From Chaenocephalus aceratus (lineage: Eukaryota > Chordata > Actinopteri > Perciformes > Channichthyidae), in assembly GCA_023974075.1 (NCBI GenBank), contig CM043799.1, forward strand, positions 8,271,250 to 8,335,249: a stretch of DNA of 64,000 nucleotides, given 5' to 3'. The position numbers were made by a program, and so were the translations under genes. Positions 45,874-57,487 of the stretch are shown piece by piece (within the stretch, counting starts at the first letter, position 1; every line of letters starts with the position of its first letter). Below the pieces are notes generated by a model. The model saw only the letters and a program-made list of their open reading frames with translations. It searched no databases and was not told the origin of the DNA.

Positions 45874-46589
45874 TGAGTAGTGATAGCAAGAGTAGACCGG
45901 GTGACGACAATACCTATTGACGCAGCAACCACTGTAAGTTATATTCTTGTTTAATTAGACTTCTCTGTTTCATTTATTCTACTCTGTATAATTGTTCTGT
46001 AGTTATTGTAGCTAAAACGGCGCTTTTGAGGGATTTTAAATCTCAGATCTACAAAAAAAAACGAGAGAAGAAGAACTACACGGGGGGAGGGGGTATAGAG
46101 CCCATCCGCTGTATGAGGCGTTTGTTTACTTTCCGACCTCAGACATGATGGAGTTCATAAGGGTAATTTACAAATAAAATACCCCATTATAACAATGGAC
46201 TTTATCTTTATGTATTTATTATATATTACCCCCTCAGGCTGATTTTGGAAAAGGACATCAACCCTTGTTTGGTGTTTTTCCCTTATTTATCTAAAACAAA
46301 TGACATGATACATTACTTGTGTTTATGTGTGTAAGACTTGTGTTTCTGATAAATTCAACCACCGACACCTGTCTGCTCTCACATTCTTCAATTCTGCAAA
46401 TTTGGGGTGGGACACAATAAATAAAGCTTCGCCAGTTTGTTTGTTTTATTGTACAGTCAAGACATAACAATAACGGCATCATGCTGTTCCAGGTGTGTCG
46501 TATGCATGTAAATTGAAGTTAAATGTAAAATAAAGTGTAAGTAGTTTCAAAACAATGTAACAGTGGCAATATATATAGCAGCAGACACG

Positions 46590-47238
46590 CCTTAGTGCAA
46601 GTTAGGTGTCAGTATTAAAAAACATTGGCAATATATATATATATATAATAACAATAGAAAATCGTTACCACTCTTATTATTGTGGTCTTTAATTTGTTTA
46701 TAGTCCTGCCTGAGTTTCTTTATTTTTACCCGGCATCCGTGTGCACTGTGCACGATTCCCAGCTCAAGTAGCAAACATCGCTCAAAACATTTGGAGTTGG
46801 GAACTGCTTTCTGTAGAAGCTGCTGCATCCCGTCCTTGGAGTAAATTGCCAGAAGCGCCGACACTTCCTCATCATTCCACCGCTCCGGTGTTGTAGTACG
46901 TGTGGTCATAACTGCTTTAAAGTACAAAAAAACTACTCGCTCAGGTGTGGATGTGGTTTTGTAGCGAGGAAAAAAATGGCTGCCTAACAAAAAAAATTCA
47001 GAGTCTAACGGGGCGTGGTTTGCAATTCGCCCAGCCAATAGAAATAGAATAGAAATTGGCACTCTTTTATCACCAGGTTCGTACCACCTCTCTAGCAGGG
47101 ACTGAAAATGGCCAAAAGAGTTCCCGGCACTGAGTGTTCCCGGCACTGAGTAGTCCCGGCGGTGTGAACGCGACATTATTGGTACTAACGGAACTAAAGA
47201 ACCAAAGTACCAGGGAAAGTCCTGCGGCGTGAATGTGG
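46590..47238 (-). mobile_element. PIF/Harbinger 5' fragment
   Basis: On the minus strand a leader with GGACTTTCCCTGGTACTTTG and repeated GGCACTGAGT... precedes a Myb/SANT-like exon. Terminal repeats were not identified. It sits in the intron of the YqaJ gene. Confidence 0.55.
46669..46909 (-). pseudogene. Myb/SANT-like domain exon of Harbinger
   Basis: The minus ATG 46909 opens MTTRTTTPERWNDEEVSALL, then AIYSKDGMQQLLQKAVPNSK and GCRVKIKKLRQDYKQIKDHN. The W-x-DEEV...LL-I start and the final C-x-x-KIK-LR-DY-KIKDHN helix are those of Myb/SANT-like (MSANTD) DNA-binding proteins encoded by Harbinger elements. A GTAAC donor ends it at 46669. No frame lesion is seen within the exon. Confidence 0.75.
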
Positions 47239-47537
47239 CTATTGACATCAGGACAGCAGAAAGCCTGCACATCTTCCGGCGCAGACTGAAAACTCATCTC
47301 TTTCGACTCCACCTCGAGCGATAGAATTACTAACAAAGAACTGCTAACAGAGCACTTATATACTAATAAAGGACTGGCTTATCCTATAGCCAGTTGAGTA
47401 GCACTTGAAATGCTTGACTCTATGAAACCTGATGTACTTATATGATTATGTTTCCTTCAAGGTTGTGTCTTCCTGGTCGAATGTACTTATTGTAAGTCGC
47501 TTTGGATAAAAGCGTAAGCTAAATGTAATGTAATGTA
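47239..47537 (+). mobile_element. LINE 3' end
   Basis: Starts inside the RT C-terminus (RTAESLHIFRRRLKTHLFRL, TAG at 47322), then a 3' UTR ending GTAAGTCGCTTTGGATAAAA and AATGTAATGTAATGTAA. That tail is one of the commonest in teleost LINEs. 5'-truncated to about 300 bp and inserted next to the Harbinger fragment. Confidence 0.75.
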
Positions 47538-47626
47538 AAAGAGTACCGTTAACCTCGAGTTAATTTATTCACATTAATTCCCATCAACAAATCCATTTTA
47601 TGTGTCACATGAAATCTTTATTAGGC

Positions 47627-48712
47627 AAGGCAAGTTTATTTATATAGCACTTTTCAACACAAGGCAATTGAAAGTGCTTTACAAGAAATAAATGGCATTT
47701 AAAATCAGTCATTAAAAAGAAAAGCTAATAAAATAAACATTAAAAGAAAAAATACATGGATAAAAGTTACAGTCCAGTCTAAGATATGAATAGTTCAATT
47801 AAAAGCAGCGGCAAAAAGAAAAGTCTTTAGTCTGGATTTAAAAGTAGTCAGAGTTCCAGCGGACATGCATGTTTCTGGGAGTTTGTTCCAGATATTTGGA
47901 GCGTAATAACTGAACGCTGCTTTACCATGTTTAGTTCTGACTCTGGGGACAGAAAGCTGACCAGTCCCTGAAGACCTGAGAGATCTGGATGGTTCATAAT
48001 TTAGCAGGATGTCAGAAATGTATTTTGGGCCTAAACCATTCAGTGCTTTATAAACCAGCAGCAGTATTTTGAAATCTATTCTTTGACACACAGGAAGCCA
48101 GTGTAAAGACTTCAGAACAGGAGTGATGTGATCCACTTTCTTAGTGTTAGTGAGGACTCGAGCAGCAGCGTTCTGAATCAGCTGCAGCTTTCTAATAGAT
48201 TTTTTAGTCAGACCTGTGAAGACACCATTGCAGTAGTCGAGTCTACTGAAGATAAAAGCATGGACAAGTTTTTCCAAATCCTGCTGCGACATTAGTCTTT
48301 TAATCCCTAGATATATTCTTTAGGTGATAGTAGGCTGATTTAGTAACTGTTTTAATGTGACTGTTGAAACTCAGGTCAGAGTCCATGACTACACCTAGAT
48401 TTCTGGATTTATCTGTTGTTTTGAACATTGTAGACTGAAGCTCAGCGCTAACTTTTATACGTTCTGCCTTGGCTCCAAAAACCATTACCTCAGTTTTATC
48501 TTTGTTTAATTGGAGAAAGTTCTGACACATCCAGTCATTGATTTGTTCAATGCACTTACTCAGTGTTTGAATTGGAGCATAGTCTCCTGGTGAAATGGTT
48601 ACGTAAATGTGTGTGTCATCTGCATAGCTATGGTATCTTATTTTGTTGTTCTTCATTATCTGAGCCAGTGGTAGCATGTAGACGTTAAAGAGAAGAGGCC
48701 CCAGGATTATAA
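47627..48712 (-). mobile_element. Second L2-clade LINE, 5'-truncated
   Basis: The minus-strand 3' UTR ends at GGCAAGGCAAGTTTATTTAT (47627 on plus), a typical L2 3' box. The coding part covers the RT palm C-half onward. Confidence 0.85.
47795..48712 (-). pseudogene. L2 reverse transcriptase, C-terminal half
   Basis: The minus frame 48677-48300 reads MLPLAQIMKNNKIRYHSYAD with the catalytic YADDT, FLQLNKDKTEVMVFGAKAER and RNLGVVMDSDLSFNSHIKTV. The frame then shifts at about 48296, and 48292-47795 gives QDLEKLVHAFIFSRLDYCNG, QLIQNAAARVLTNTKK and a TFKSRLKTFLF end. One frameshift; otherwise well preserved. Motifs A and B are absent because of 5' truncation. Confidence 0.85.
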
Positions 48713-48846
48713 ATATTACACACCAGAAAACACATAAATATCCATGAAATAAACATACAGTAGGCTATAAACAATTAAAGGGATAATTGGGAAGGCATTA
48801 CAAATGTAAATATATTTTAAATAATAAAACAATCCCACCACCACAG

Positions 48847-49764
48847 GTATCTACAGGAGAAGAGGGAATTCTCTCCACAAAATGTGAATGCCCATGTGGA
48901 GAATGGAAATGCAGTCATGCGGCTGCATTAGCCATCTTTGCCATCCACAATTTCAGCTGCACTGACACCCCCTGTCAGTGGAAGAAGCCAAAGGCAGCTA
49001 AACGTACGCATTCAGTGGAGGAGCTATTTCCTCCAACCAATAAGTCATTCAACCCGCTGACAAGAGAGCCCACCTCCGAAGATTATCGTGACTGGCTGAG
49101 GGACAGACTCGGGGGCAGGTTCTCAGGAATTTCTTGGCTTCTCTCCCCCGAGCCAGAAGAGGAACACTACAGCTTGGAAACACTTACGGTTCCTGAAATT
49201 CTCAAATCTGTTGGGCATCAAGGACCTGAGGCAATTGTGGCAAGCATGGCATTGTCTGAGGAGCAACAGAGGGCAATTCAGGTGGCTACCACTGGTCAGC
49301 GAACCAACCCAAACTGGCATTTGTTCAGGAAAGGAAGGTTGACTGCCAGCAACTTTGGAGCTGTCCTGAGGTCAAAGTGTGTGACTGCTTCCCTTAGTGC
49401 CAGGGTGCTAGGGCAACAACAGGCCCTTGATGGTGTTTTGTCTGTACAGTGGGGGACTATGAATGAATGTGAGGGCGTCAGGGCATTCACCACTGCAACC
49501 CAGATGCAGGTCCATGAGTCAGGTTTGTGGCTCTCCCAATCAGGAGTGTTGGGGGCATCTCCAGATGGTCTGGTAGGGTCTTCCGCTGTGCTGGAGGTAA
49601 AGTGTCCCTACGGAGCCAGGGAAATGACAATTAGTGAAGCATTGCAAATCAAGGGCTTCTGTGACAGTAAGGAAGGAGAAACATTCAGCCTACGGAGGAA
49701 CATCCTCACTGGCACCAAGTGCAAGGTCAGCTTCACCTCGCTGCAAGAAAGAAGAAGAAATTAA
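48847..49764 (+). pseudogene. SWIM zinc finger plus YqaJ-like nuclease exon
   Basis: The exon begins after a CCACCACAG acceptor (48846). Its start has STGEEGILSTKCECPCGEWK and CSHAAAL: the C-x-C-x(4)-C-x-H of a SWIM finger (about 48880-48930). A linker leads to a YqaJ-type PD-(D/E)xK nuclease: RLTASNFGAVLR, QWGTMNE, GVLGASPDGLV (catalytic Asp of PDG) and LEVKCPYGARE (E-x-K). After FSLRRN (about 49703) the expected HPHWHQVQGQLHLA lies in another frame, so a one-base indel truncates the domain; the listed end is the stop at 49762. YqaJ enzymes are lambda-exonuclease-like; in a transposon it may process DNA ends. The nuclease core residues are intact. Confidence 0.85.
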
Positions 49765-51044
49765 AAAATTGTGAATCGTTTTTAATTTACATTTACTCGC
49801 CTTTGCAATGTTGTGGTTGTTAGAGTGTTTGGTTACCTGTCAGATTGTCTGTTGGGAAGATATAAAATATTAGTTTCATGGAAGTCACACCGTCACATAT
49901 AAGAGCATTAAGACATACAGTATATAGGCTAAAACAAAACATCTAAAAATATAACCTTGCACTTTGTCTTGTGAACATTTTCACTATTTTGACATTTTTA
50001 TAGATGAAAATTGAACTAAAGAAATACATGGTAGATTAATCCATATTGAAAATAGGTGTCAGCTGCTACACTAATTATAATAGTTATATTTCTTAATTAA
50101 TTAAGATAATATATTACTGTATTGATCCCAATTTGGGAAATGTTTGTGTTGCAGCAGCATAACAAGAAAAACTAAATATAAGTTATTATATACAAAAGTA
50201 TGTGAGGGATGGAATATTAAATTGAATATAAATGTAAAATGTACATGTGATTTTACGTCCAAGAGAAGCTATGGAGCAGAGAGTTCTCTGCCAGCCAGAG
50301 GTGATTTGTTATTAGTTCAATATGTCAAACTGATTTCCCTGACTACAATCTTTAGTTACATGGTGAAACGTTATGCTGCTTGTACTAATTAGACTTATCA
50401 TATAAGCCACACAGGTTTTAATAGGATGTATTCATTATCTTTACTTATGTTGCGGTCTTTTCAGCAGAGCCATCTCTAAAACGGCGATACAGTCACTACC
50501 CATCATTTACATTTCACCGTGACATGGACAAAAATGTAACGTCAGCTTACCTAATAGCACAAATCCAGATTCTCCTTTGGAAAACATTGGCCGGGAAACG
50601 ATAGAACGAGCACGTTTCAGGCGAAGACCTGTGGCTGCAACCCGGAGCAAAGCAACAAACCATTGCGTAGCTAATTAGTAGCACTAGCTTTAGCTAACGA
50701 AACGAACTGCCGAGTAAACTTGGAAAACACAAGTAATTAATTAATTCTATAATTTGTAAAACTACAGTGTTAAAAACGACAATTTCAAAAATACAGATTC
50801 TAATGGTCAAATATAGATATACAGATACTAAAGATAGGCAGGTACTTGCTTTCAAGCAGAACACAGGGGAAAACAAACTTAGCGGGAGTGTTTACGTGTT
50901 AGGCGTAATGACGTACAACGGCCTCGACAATTTCTGTAGTCCTATTCAGCCACTCGGTAACAACCATCGTTTTTCAGACACGTAAACTCTTCAAAAATCA
51001 CCAGTGGGGTCACTGCTGCTGTATTTAATGTCGTAGAACAAAAC
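49765..51044. other. Transposon interior without recognised gene
   Basis: This should hold the rest of the YqaJ protein and perhaps the transposase, but I recognise no domain on either strand. TTAG/GTAAGC at about 50550 on the minus strand could be a donor site. Confidence 0.35.
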
Positions 51045-51201
51045 GCGATTTATCTCTTAAATTTGTGTCAACCACAGACCTTATTTCGAGCTATTTTCCA
51101 AAACCCTATGGAGAAAATGCATTGCTTTTTGACGAAGGAACCGGAAGTGCTAAAAATGCTAACTTACTTCCGGGTTTTACGACGCGTCACTGCGGTTCTC
51201 T
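51045..51201 (-). repeat. Right terminal inverted repeat
   Basis: Mirror of 45147-45300, ending CACTGCGGTTCTCT and followed by the AT duplication. Confidence 0.9.
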
Positions 51202-51203
51202 AT

Positions 51204-51345
51204 AGAGAGCATCCTGACTGGCTGCATCGCGGCCTGGTACGGCAGTTACAGCTCTCTCAACCGTAAGACTTTACGGAGGGTGGTCAAAGCTGCACAGAAC
51301 ATCACCAGGACGGAGCTGCCATCCATGGAGGACCTCTACACCCAT
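51204..51345 (+). pseudogene. LINE reverse transcriptase, continuation after the insertion
   Basis: The frame resumes ESILTGCIAAWYGSYSLNRK and TLRRVVKAAQNITRTELPSM followed by EDLY, exactly where 45144 left off. The rest of the LINE C-terminus and tail are missing after about 51345. Confidence 0.8.
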
Positions 51346-52036
51346 TTTACTATTTTATTTAATTTTTATAAAAATGTATGTCTTGTAATGCACTGTTGAT
51401 GAATATGTGACCTAAGTTTTCCATTCATTGCATAACTACACTGTAGTTAAATTGAGGACTGATAGATATTAAATATTTCATACAAATAATCATATTTGAT
51501 TTTAAAATAAGTTTGAATGGCAGAATATGGCTTGAGCATATTTAATTGATACATTTTTCTGGCTTAGGCCATGAAAATAAATCAATAGTTGGCGTTGCTG
51601 CCCGTGTTATCATAACATCATTCTATTGTATGTGGGCGCTGGGGCCATGCACTGTATTAGAGTTCAAAAGTATTCAATTCATTCAAATTTATTTTAAAAG
51701 CAGCAGTTACAGAAACACTTTGTTATGTGGGCAAACCAAAAAGCTACTGTAATGTCAAATGTTAAACTGTTTAATAATGTTGTGTAGTCATTTTGATAGA
51801 AAATTAATTTTCTATGGCACATGGGGTTTCCTGGTTTAGAAAATTTATTTCTTACATTGTCACTGATTAAAAAGTTACACATTTACCCTTAACTCCTTAT
51901 GTTTGCCTCCATATGGCCATGATTTGTACGGGTATGATTTTTGAATGTAATCAAAAGTCATCTTGCACACTTTCATACGTCTTCACTCCATTGTTCCAAT
52001 GAATTTGTATATTGCAAGTGGTGATTTTCCTTTTCC
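51346..52036. other. Unassigned AT-rich DNA
   Basis: No element or gene recognised. Confidence 0.3.
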
Positions 52037-52040
52037 TTAA

Positions 52041-52370
52041 AGGTCCCATTTCATGGCCATTTCTACTGATCATAATTCCATTGTTGAGGTCTACTAGAAG
52101 AGATTTATATTGTGCAATTTTCCAAACTCACATTGGTTTCTCATACAGCATCTCTCTAAAGTATGTGTATTCACTCTCTGTCCTAAACGGCTTGTTGGAG
52201 CTCCTGCCCCCCCCCCCTCCCTGTGAGCCCACTGTGCTCTGATTTTTCAGCTCGCCCACCCTGTTCTGATGAATCCACCACTATGGTCACGTCACAGTAC
52301 ACAGGAAGAAAACAATGGGAAAAGAGAAATCTCCAACGAGGCGTTTTGTGGTAGCATAGCATAGACTGTA
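52041..52370 (+). mobile_element. TTAA-element left end
   Basis: TTAA (52037-52040) followed by AGGTCCCATTTCATGGCC, the start of a teleost TTAA-transposon family related to those at 15.4 and 56.6 kb. It is cut at about 52370 by the H repeat; the right end was not found. Confidence 0.5.
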
Positions 52371-52376
52371 TTTATA

Positions 52377-53620
52377 AATGGACGTAGTGTCCGTGACGTC
52401 ACCCATAGGATTCTGCCGAGAATCCCTTAGTAGGTGGAGTCGGCCACTAACGGCTTGACAGCGAAGTCAGAGTTCAACTCCCGCCTACTCCAGCCTGATC
52501 CAAATAAGGGCAAAGAGGCGGAGCCGAGGCGGGACCTGCTGTCTCCGAACTGGAAGTAAACAGAGCTAGCTCAGGCTAAGAAGCTAAGCTAACATGAAAT
52601 ACATGCATACCAAGTTACTGCTAACAGTGTAGTTCCCCTATATAAACGTTACATTCATAAACAAATGAGACAATCTGCAAGAGAATTAGCTATATTTTGT
52701 TATTCTTAATGCTTGTCATTCACACGTTAAGAAAATAAGTACCGATACATAGCAGAATAATTGTAGCGATGTTCAGCTTAATAAGCCTTATTCAACATAA
52801 TTTATTTAGCTAATACTACAGCAGGCGAAACAAGTTTGCGTTTCGCTGCATTCCTTGATCTCCATTTATAACGACGGACTCCACCGCCCGGACTTAACGG
52901 AGCCGCAGTGGGCTAGCTCCGGGACGCCAGCTGGAGCTAGCCCCCTGCGGCTCCGTTAGCTCCGGCGATCACCACTGGGATAATTGGGTCCCCTATTAAC
53001 ATTTGCTCCCGTTTAGCATCATGGGCGTCATAGCCATAGACTATAAAAGTCTTACCCAAGGCTGAATCATAAACTAAAATGTATATGTATGTATAAAGGG
53101 TTACGTCCTTAGCTGGCTAATAAGTAACAAGCTAAGCTACCAAGCACACAAATACCTGTAAACGGGGTTAACATGTATAATATTATCATTTTAGACTTCT
53201 TGGAAGTTCTGTTAGTACATTCAAGCGAACAGCACAACATTTTAATTGTCTGGTATTTGTAACAATATTCCTTAAAAGGCACAATCACCACGAACACGGC
53301 TAAAGCGTCAAGTACAGTACTATGACTAACTAACGTTGTAGCCTCTATGGTTGTAGCCTAGGAGAGTGGACAAGTTGCTGTTAGCTGACAGTGAGACACG
53401 TGCCTGTCCATGCCCTAATTTATGCAAAAACTTTAAGACCTAATATAAATAAAAGGGTCGTGTTAGAAAACAATTCGCTCACAGATTCATAATCATGAAG
53501 GTGGAATCTAACTATATCGATAATAATATTTATTGCATCCATGGGTAGAAACGTTTTTTTCTGCTGTAAATTTGGGCATTTTAACATGGGGTCGTATGAC
53601 CCCGGAAGGCATAAGTTCCG
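52377..53620 (-). mobile_element. THAP-start DNA repeat (H), uninterrupted copy
   Basis: Inverted counterpart of 10275-10857 plus 14914-15383. It carries the GTGACGTCAC box, the GGAGCTAGCCC hairpin (52893-52963) and the THAP-like exon, and shows GCCCAT(G)ATGCTAAA at 53018-53030 as the empty site of the 4-kb element. Confidence 0.7.
53109..53240 (-). pseudogene. THAP-like exon fragment
   Basis: Minus-strand MLCCSLECTNRTSKKS followed by unrelated residues to a TAA, the same truncated start as at 10635-10766. Confidence 0.5.
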
Positions 53621-54077
53621 GTGTTGTCAATGAGTTCAGTTCTTTTTCATCTTCTCGCTGCGCAGGTTACTACTTTTTGAGTAGATGCCAAGCTAGCTTA
53701 TTGAAAATTAAGATTCTAGCTCATCGCTACCTGTAGCCTTGTGATGGTCTCGATCGGAGCTGCAGGCTAGGAAAACGCTCGCCCTCCAAAGGCTGCGACG
53801 AGCTAGCTGTCCGCCCTCCCAAGGGAGGGGACCACGGTGAGCGGACGCTCCTGCATGTCAGCCGGTGAGATCGCTACCATATATCGCTGATTGTGCTATC
53901 TATTCTCAAGCTAATGAGATAACTGTGTACAAGTTAGCCAGGAGCTCTCGCTAATTTGTTACTGCGCTAGTGAAGGGAGCGTCTCCACCCCCCTCTCACT
54001 ACATACATTTGGTTCCTTGCCTGTTCTATCGTCCAGTTAGCTGAGTGTTTTCGTTCAAGCTAACTGTTGGTAGTTTT

Positions 54078-55087
54078 GGATGGCAGAAGACACTACACTA
54101 CCCAGAATCCTCAGCTATCGTTTGGGACTACACCATGTGCTTAGCTTGACAAACCCCGTGATCAGTCCTCAAGCTCTGTGATTGGTTGACCTCCAACTGC
54201 ATTCCATATGAAAAAAAAACGTTTCGTAAAAGAGAAAATCATACTTTATTCAGCAGTGCTTGCTTTACTCTTTGAAAGTCATCACATGAAGGCATTGTAA
54301 TAAATGGTTTGGCTGCATTAAATATTACACATCTGTCGTAGTTCTTTATTTATCTCCAGAGATCGGGCATCAGAATAGACCGGAAACTATTCTTTTTCAG
54401 TTCTGTTTTAATTTCACAATAAAGTTAGTAGTAATATTTTGTTTTGATATTATTGTTTTTTATTAACTTCTAGACCGCTGGGTCATGTTAAGACCATCTT
54501 TTCTGTTTTCCATCGCTTTTGTGTTACAAATATCAAAATAATAACAAAATAATATTCGTCGTAAACTAAACCGGAAACAGCAGTATATTTTATTTTGTTA
54601 ACACTGTAAACTTGACAGCTTTTTAACCCAAACCACCTACTGGTTAAAGCACGTTATTACACGTTTAGAGTGCAGGAAGATTGTGTTGCTTTTTAATGAC
54701 TGTTTAAAATGCCTTTTTCTTAATGTCTTTCATTTTTGTAAAGCACTTTTGAATATGTTATATTTTATGAAAACATTTAAATATTAAGAGTACATACAAA
54801 ATAGTGGGAAAATAGAAGGTCAATGATATAAATATAGAATAGAAAATATCAAGAAGATACTCAAATGATATCTAGAATAAATACACGTTCGATTCCTGTT
54901 TTGAATAGTGTGCCGTCGATGGGTTTCATTCCATTTCAAAGTCCTTTTTGACGCTCTGTGGAAACTTCGCGCACAACATCCAATCACAGAGGTTGAGGAC
55001 TGATCACGGGGTTTGTCAAGCTAAGCACATGATGTAGTCCCAAACGATAGCTGAGGATTCTGGGTAGTGTAGTATCTTCGGCCATCC
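54078..55087. mobile_element. F-family DNA element, full copy
   Basis: Both ends start GGATGGC(A/C)GAAGACACTACA on opposite strands and pair for about 110 bp, including CTCAGCTATCGTTTGGGACT. It is about 1.0 kb and inserted in the tandem array. A degraded copy is at 17637-19060. No protein recognised. Confidence 0.75.
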
Positions 55088-55244
55088 TAAAACATTTGTT
55101 TCTCCGAATCGAAGGGGGAAAATACAAAAGCATTGTACACAATTCAAACCAATCAATGTTGTGTAATTAACAAGGATAATCTGGTGTTTTTTAGTCGATG
55201 AGTAGTGCAGATATCACTGTAAAATCAATCGACAGTAAGGAGAA

Positions 55245-55765
55245 TACTTACTTCCGGGTGTACAATTCTCCGTTATCCAATGGACGCTCGTAATACAATA
55301 GAGGGGACATGATCATTATCTTTTAAATAACGTTAACTCAAGGGAACAATCTATTTGACACAGCTGAAGCTCTGGCCTTCCTTAAAAACTAACTAATTTA
55401 ATAAAAATCACAGTTGTATTACACACAATGCAGTTTTTTGAGAACAAAAATTCGTAACTAATGTAATTTTTACATTCTGACGAAAAATAAAAATAATTAT
55501 GAATACAAATAAAATAAAAGAAGCCTCCCGTGAGTTACTACAAGCTATAAAGTAGATTTAAAAAACGTTTTATAGAATAAAAGCTCACTGCGGGACGTTG
55601 GTGAAATGCGTGTGTGCACCACGACAAAGGAGCCTCATTCACTTTACATAGGGGTTGTTTGCGTGGTGCCGACACGTAAATGTAACAAAGTTCGTGAATC
55701 CACCACGCATTGTGGTGTTAAGGAGTCGTGGTGGAGTCACGCATTCTGGTGAGATCAGGTTGGTT
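55245..55765. mobile_element. DNA element G, inverted copy
   Basis: Matches 24577-25085 in reverse and ends GCATTCTGGTGAGATCAGGT immediately before a unit of the 104-bp array. Confidence 0.65.
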
Positions 55766-56590
55766 ACGGCGCTAGTGAAGGGAGCGTCTACGCCCCCCTC
55801 TCACCGCATACATTTGTTTCCTTACCTGTTCTCTCGTCCAGTTAGCTGAGTGTTCTCGCACAAGCTAACTGTTACGGCGCTAGTGAGGAGAGTGTCTTCG
55901 CTCCCCTCTCACAGCTCACAATTAGTTCCTGTTCTATCCCCAGTTAGCAGAGTGCTCTCGCTCAAAGCTAACTTGCTACAGCGCTAGTGAAGAGAGTGTC
56001 TCCGCTCCCCTCTCACAGCTCACAATTAGTTCCTGTTCTATCCCCAGTTAGCTGAGTGCTCTCGCTCAAAGCTAACTTGCTACAGCGCTAGTGAAGAGAG
56101 TGTCTCCGCTCCCCTCTCACAGCTCACAATTAGTTCCTGTTCTATCCCCAGTTAAATGAGTGCTCTCGCTCAAAGCTAACTTGCTACAGCGCTAGTGAGG
56201 AGAGTGTCTTCGCTCCCCTCTCACGGCGCACAATTGGTTATTTTATTTAATAGTTTACTTGACAGGGACATGCACTGTAATGAACACTTAAGGCATTTAA
56301 ATATGTCAAGCGTAACAGTGCCAGATTTAGCTTTGAGCTACTTTCCATTCCCTCACATAAAACATTTAAGGAAATTACATTTTACAAACATGGTAAAAAA
56401 CAAAATACATGATATGCAAGGAGTGGCAACGACATATAAAGTGCATCCATCCTCCAGTTAACTGAGTGCTCTCGCTCAAAGTTAACTTGCTACAGCGCTA
56501 GTGAAGAGAGTGTTTCCGCTCTTCTTTCCCTGCACACAGTTGGTTCCTGTTCAACCCTCCAGTTAACTGAGTGCTCTCGCTCAAAGTTAA

Positions 56591-57487
56591 AGGTGACCTA
56601 TCATGCAAAACTTTTGTACGTCTTTTATACATGAATATGTGTCCCCGGTGTTCCAGGGCACTCACCAAGTGTCAGAAAACACAACCCTCTCTATTTTCCT
56701 CTATACCCAAATCTCTTAAAAAGGGGCTGCAACGGATCTGATACAGACTGATCCAGATTTGAACACTTCTATGACGTCACAGAAGTGGTGCTACGGCTAT
56801 TGGGCCAACTCCACCAATCAGGAGGAGACAGTGTTATGGAAATCTGAGACCCAACACTGTGGAGAGTACAAGTCAAAGTGATCAAAACAAATAAATGGTG
56901 AATCAGACAGAGTTGTCTTTCTGGTTATTTATTTGAGGCTTCAAATACATAAGATACAATAAAAATAGACACAGGTCTCACAGAGCATAGAATAGTCTGC
57001 GTGAGTGTGTGTCATACAATATGGTAGCAAAGCTTATATACAAGAAAGAGTGGGAAGTTTAGAAATCTGTCTTCACACAGTCACATATTGTTATTAGACA
57101 TCTGTCCTTGAGCGGTAGATAGCATAACGGTTCCCAGAGTAGGGAAGTTCTTGTGTGTCTTTGTGTGAGTCTCAACCCAGTAGCCAAATCAGCTCTGTTG
57201 CCTTGAAGCGCTTGGGAATAAACCCACAGTAGAGTAGATAGAAGAAAACAGCACATCTCAGGAAATGAGAAGCATTTGGTTTAAGCATATAATAAAAATG
57301 TCCACTACAACAGCCACGGACATTGCCGTTCGAAAGCTCTGGAGACGCTGTAGTACATATGCCAGGCCTGTAGATGGTGCTGTTCTCACATAATCAGCAC
57401 ATCAGCATGATCTGTTTGGTATTTTGAAAAATAAAAAGTATAAATCTGCCTTATATAGGTATGGTCCTACACTATATTATTAAAATA
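56591..57487 (+). mobile_element. TTAA transposon, internally deleted copy
   Basis: TTAA (56587-56590) then AGGTGACCTATCATGC at the left. The first 230 bp match 25110-25310 and the end (CTTATATAGGTATGGTCCTA...CATGATAG) matches the right end of the 25-29 kb element. The last ~15 bp and the second TTAA are lost. No coding exon remains in the middle. Confidence 0.75.

Larger units (their letters stand above)
45147..51201 (+). mobile_element. ISL2EU-like DNA transposon with YqaJ gene, 6,055 bp
   Basis: Terminal inverted repeats begin AGAGAACCGCAGTGACGCG on both strands and stay similar for about 150 bp (45147-45300, 51045-51201), including ATAGCTCGAAATAAGGTCTG. A 2-bp AT duplication flanks the element (45145-45146, 51202-51203), and removing the element joins the LINE frame exactly. 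The interior encodes a SWIM-YqaJ protein on the plus strand. A YqaJ nuclease with a 2-bp target duplication is what I know of ISL2EU elements. I did not find the transposase gene; it may be decayed or deleted. Later insertions occupy 46.6-48.7 kb. Confidence 0.85.
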
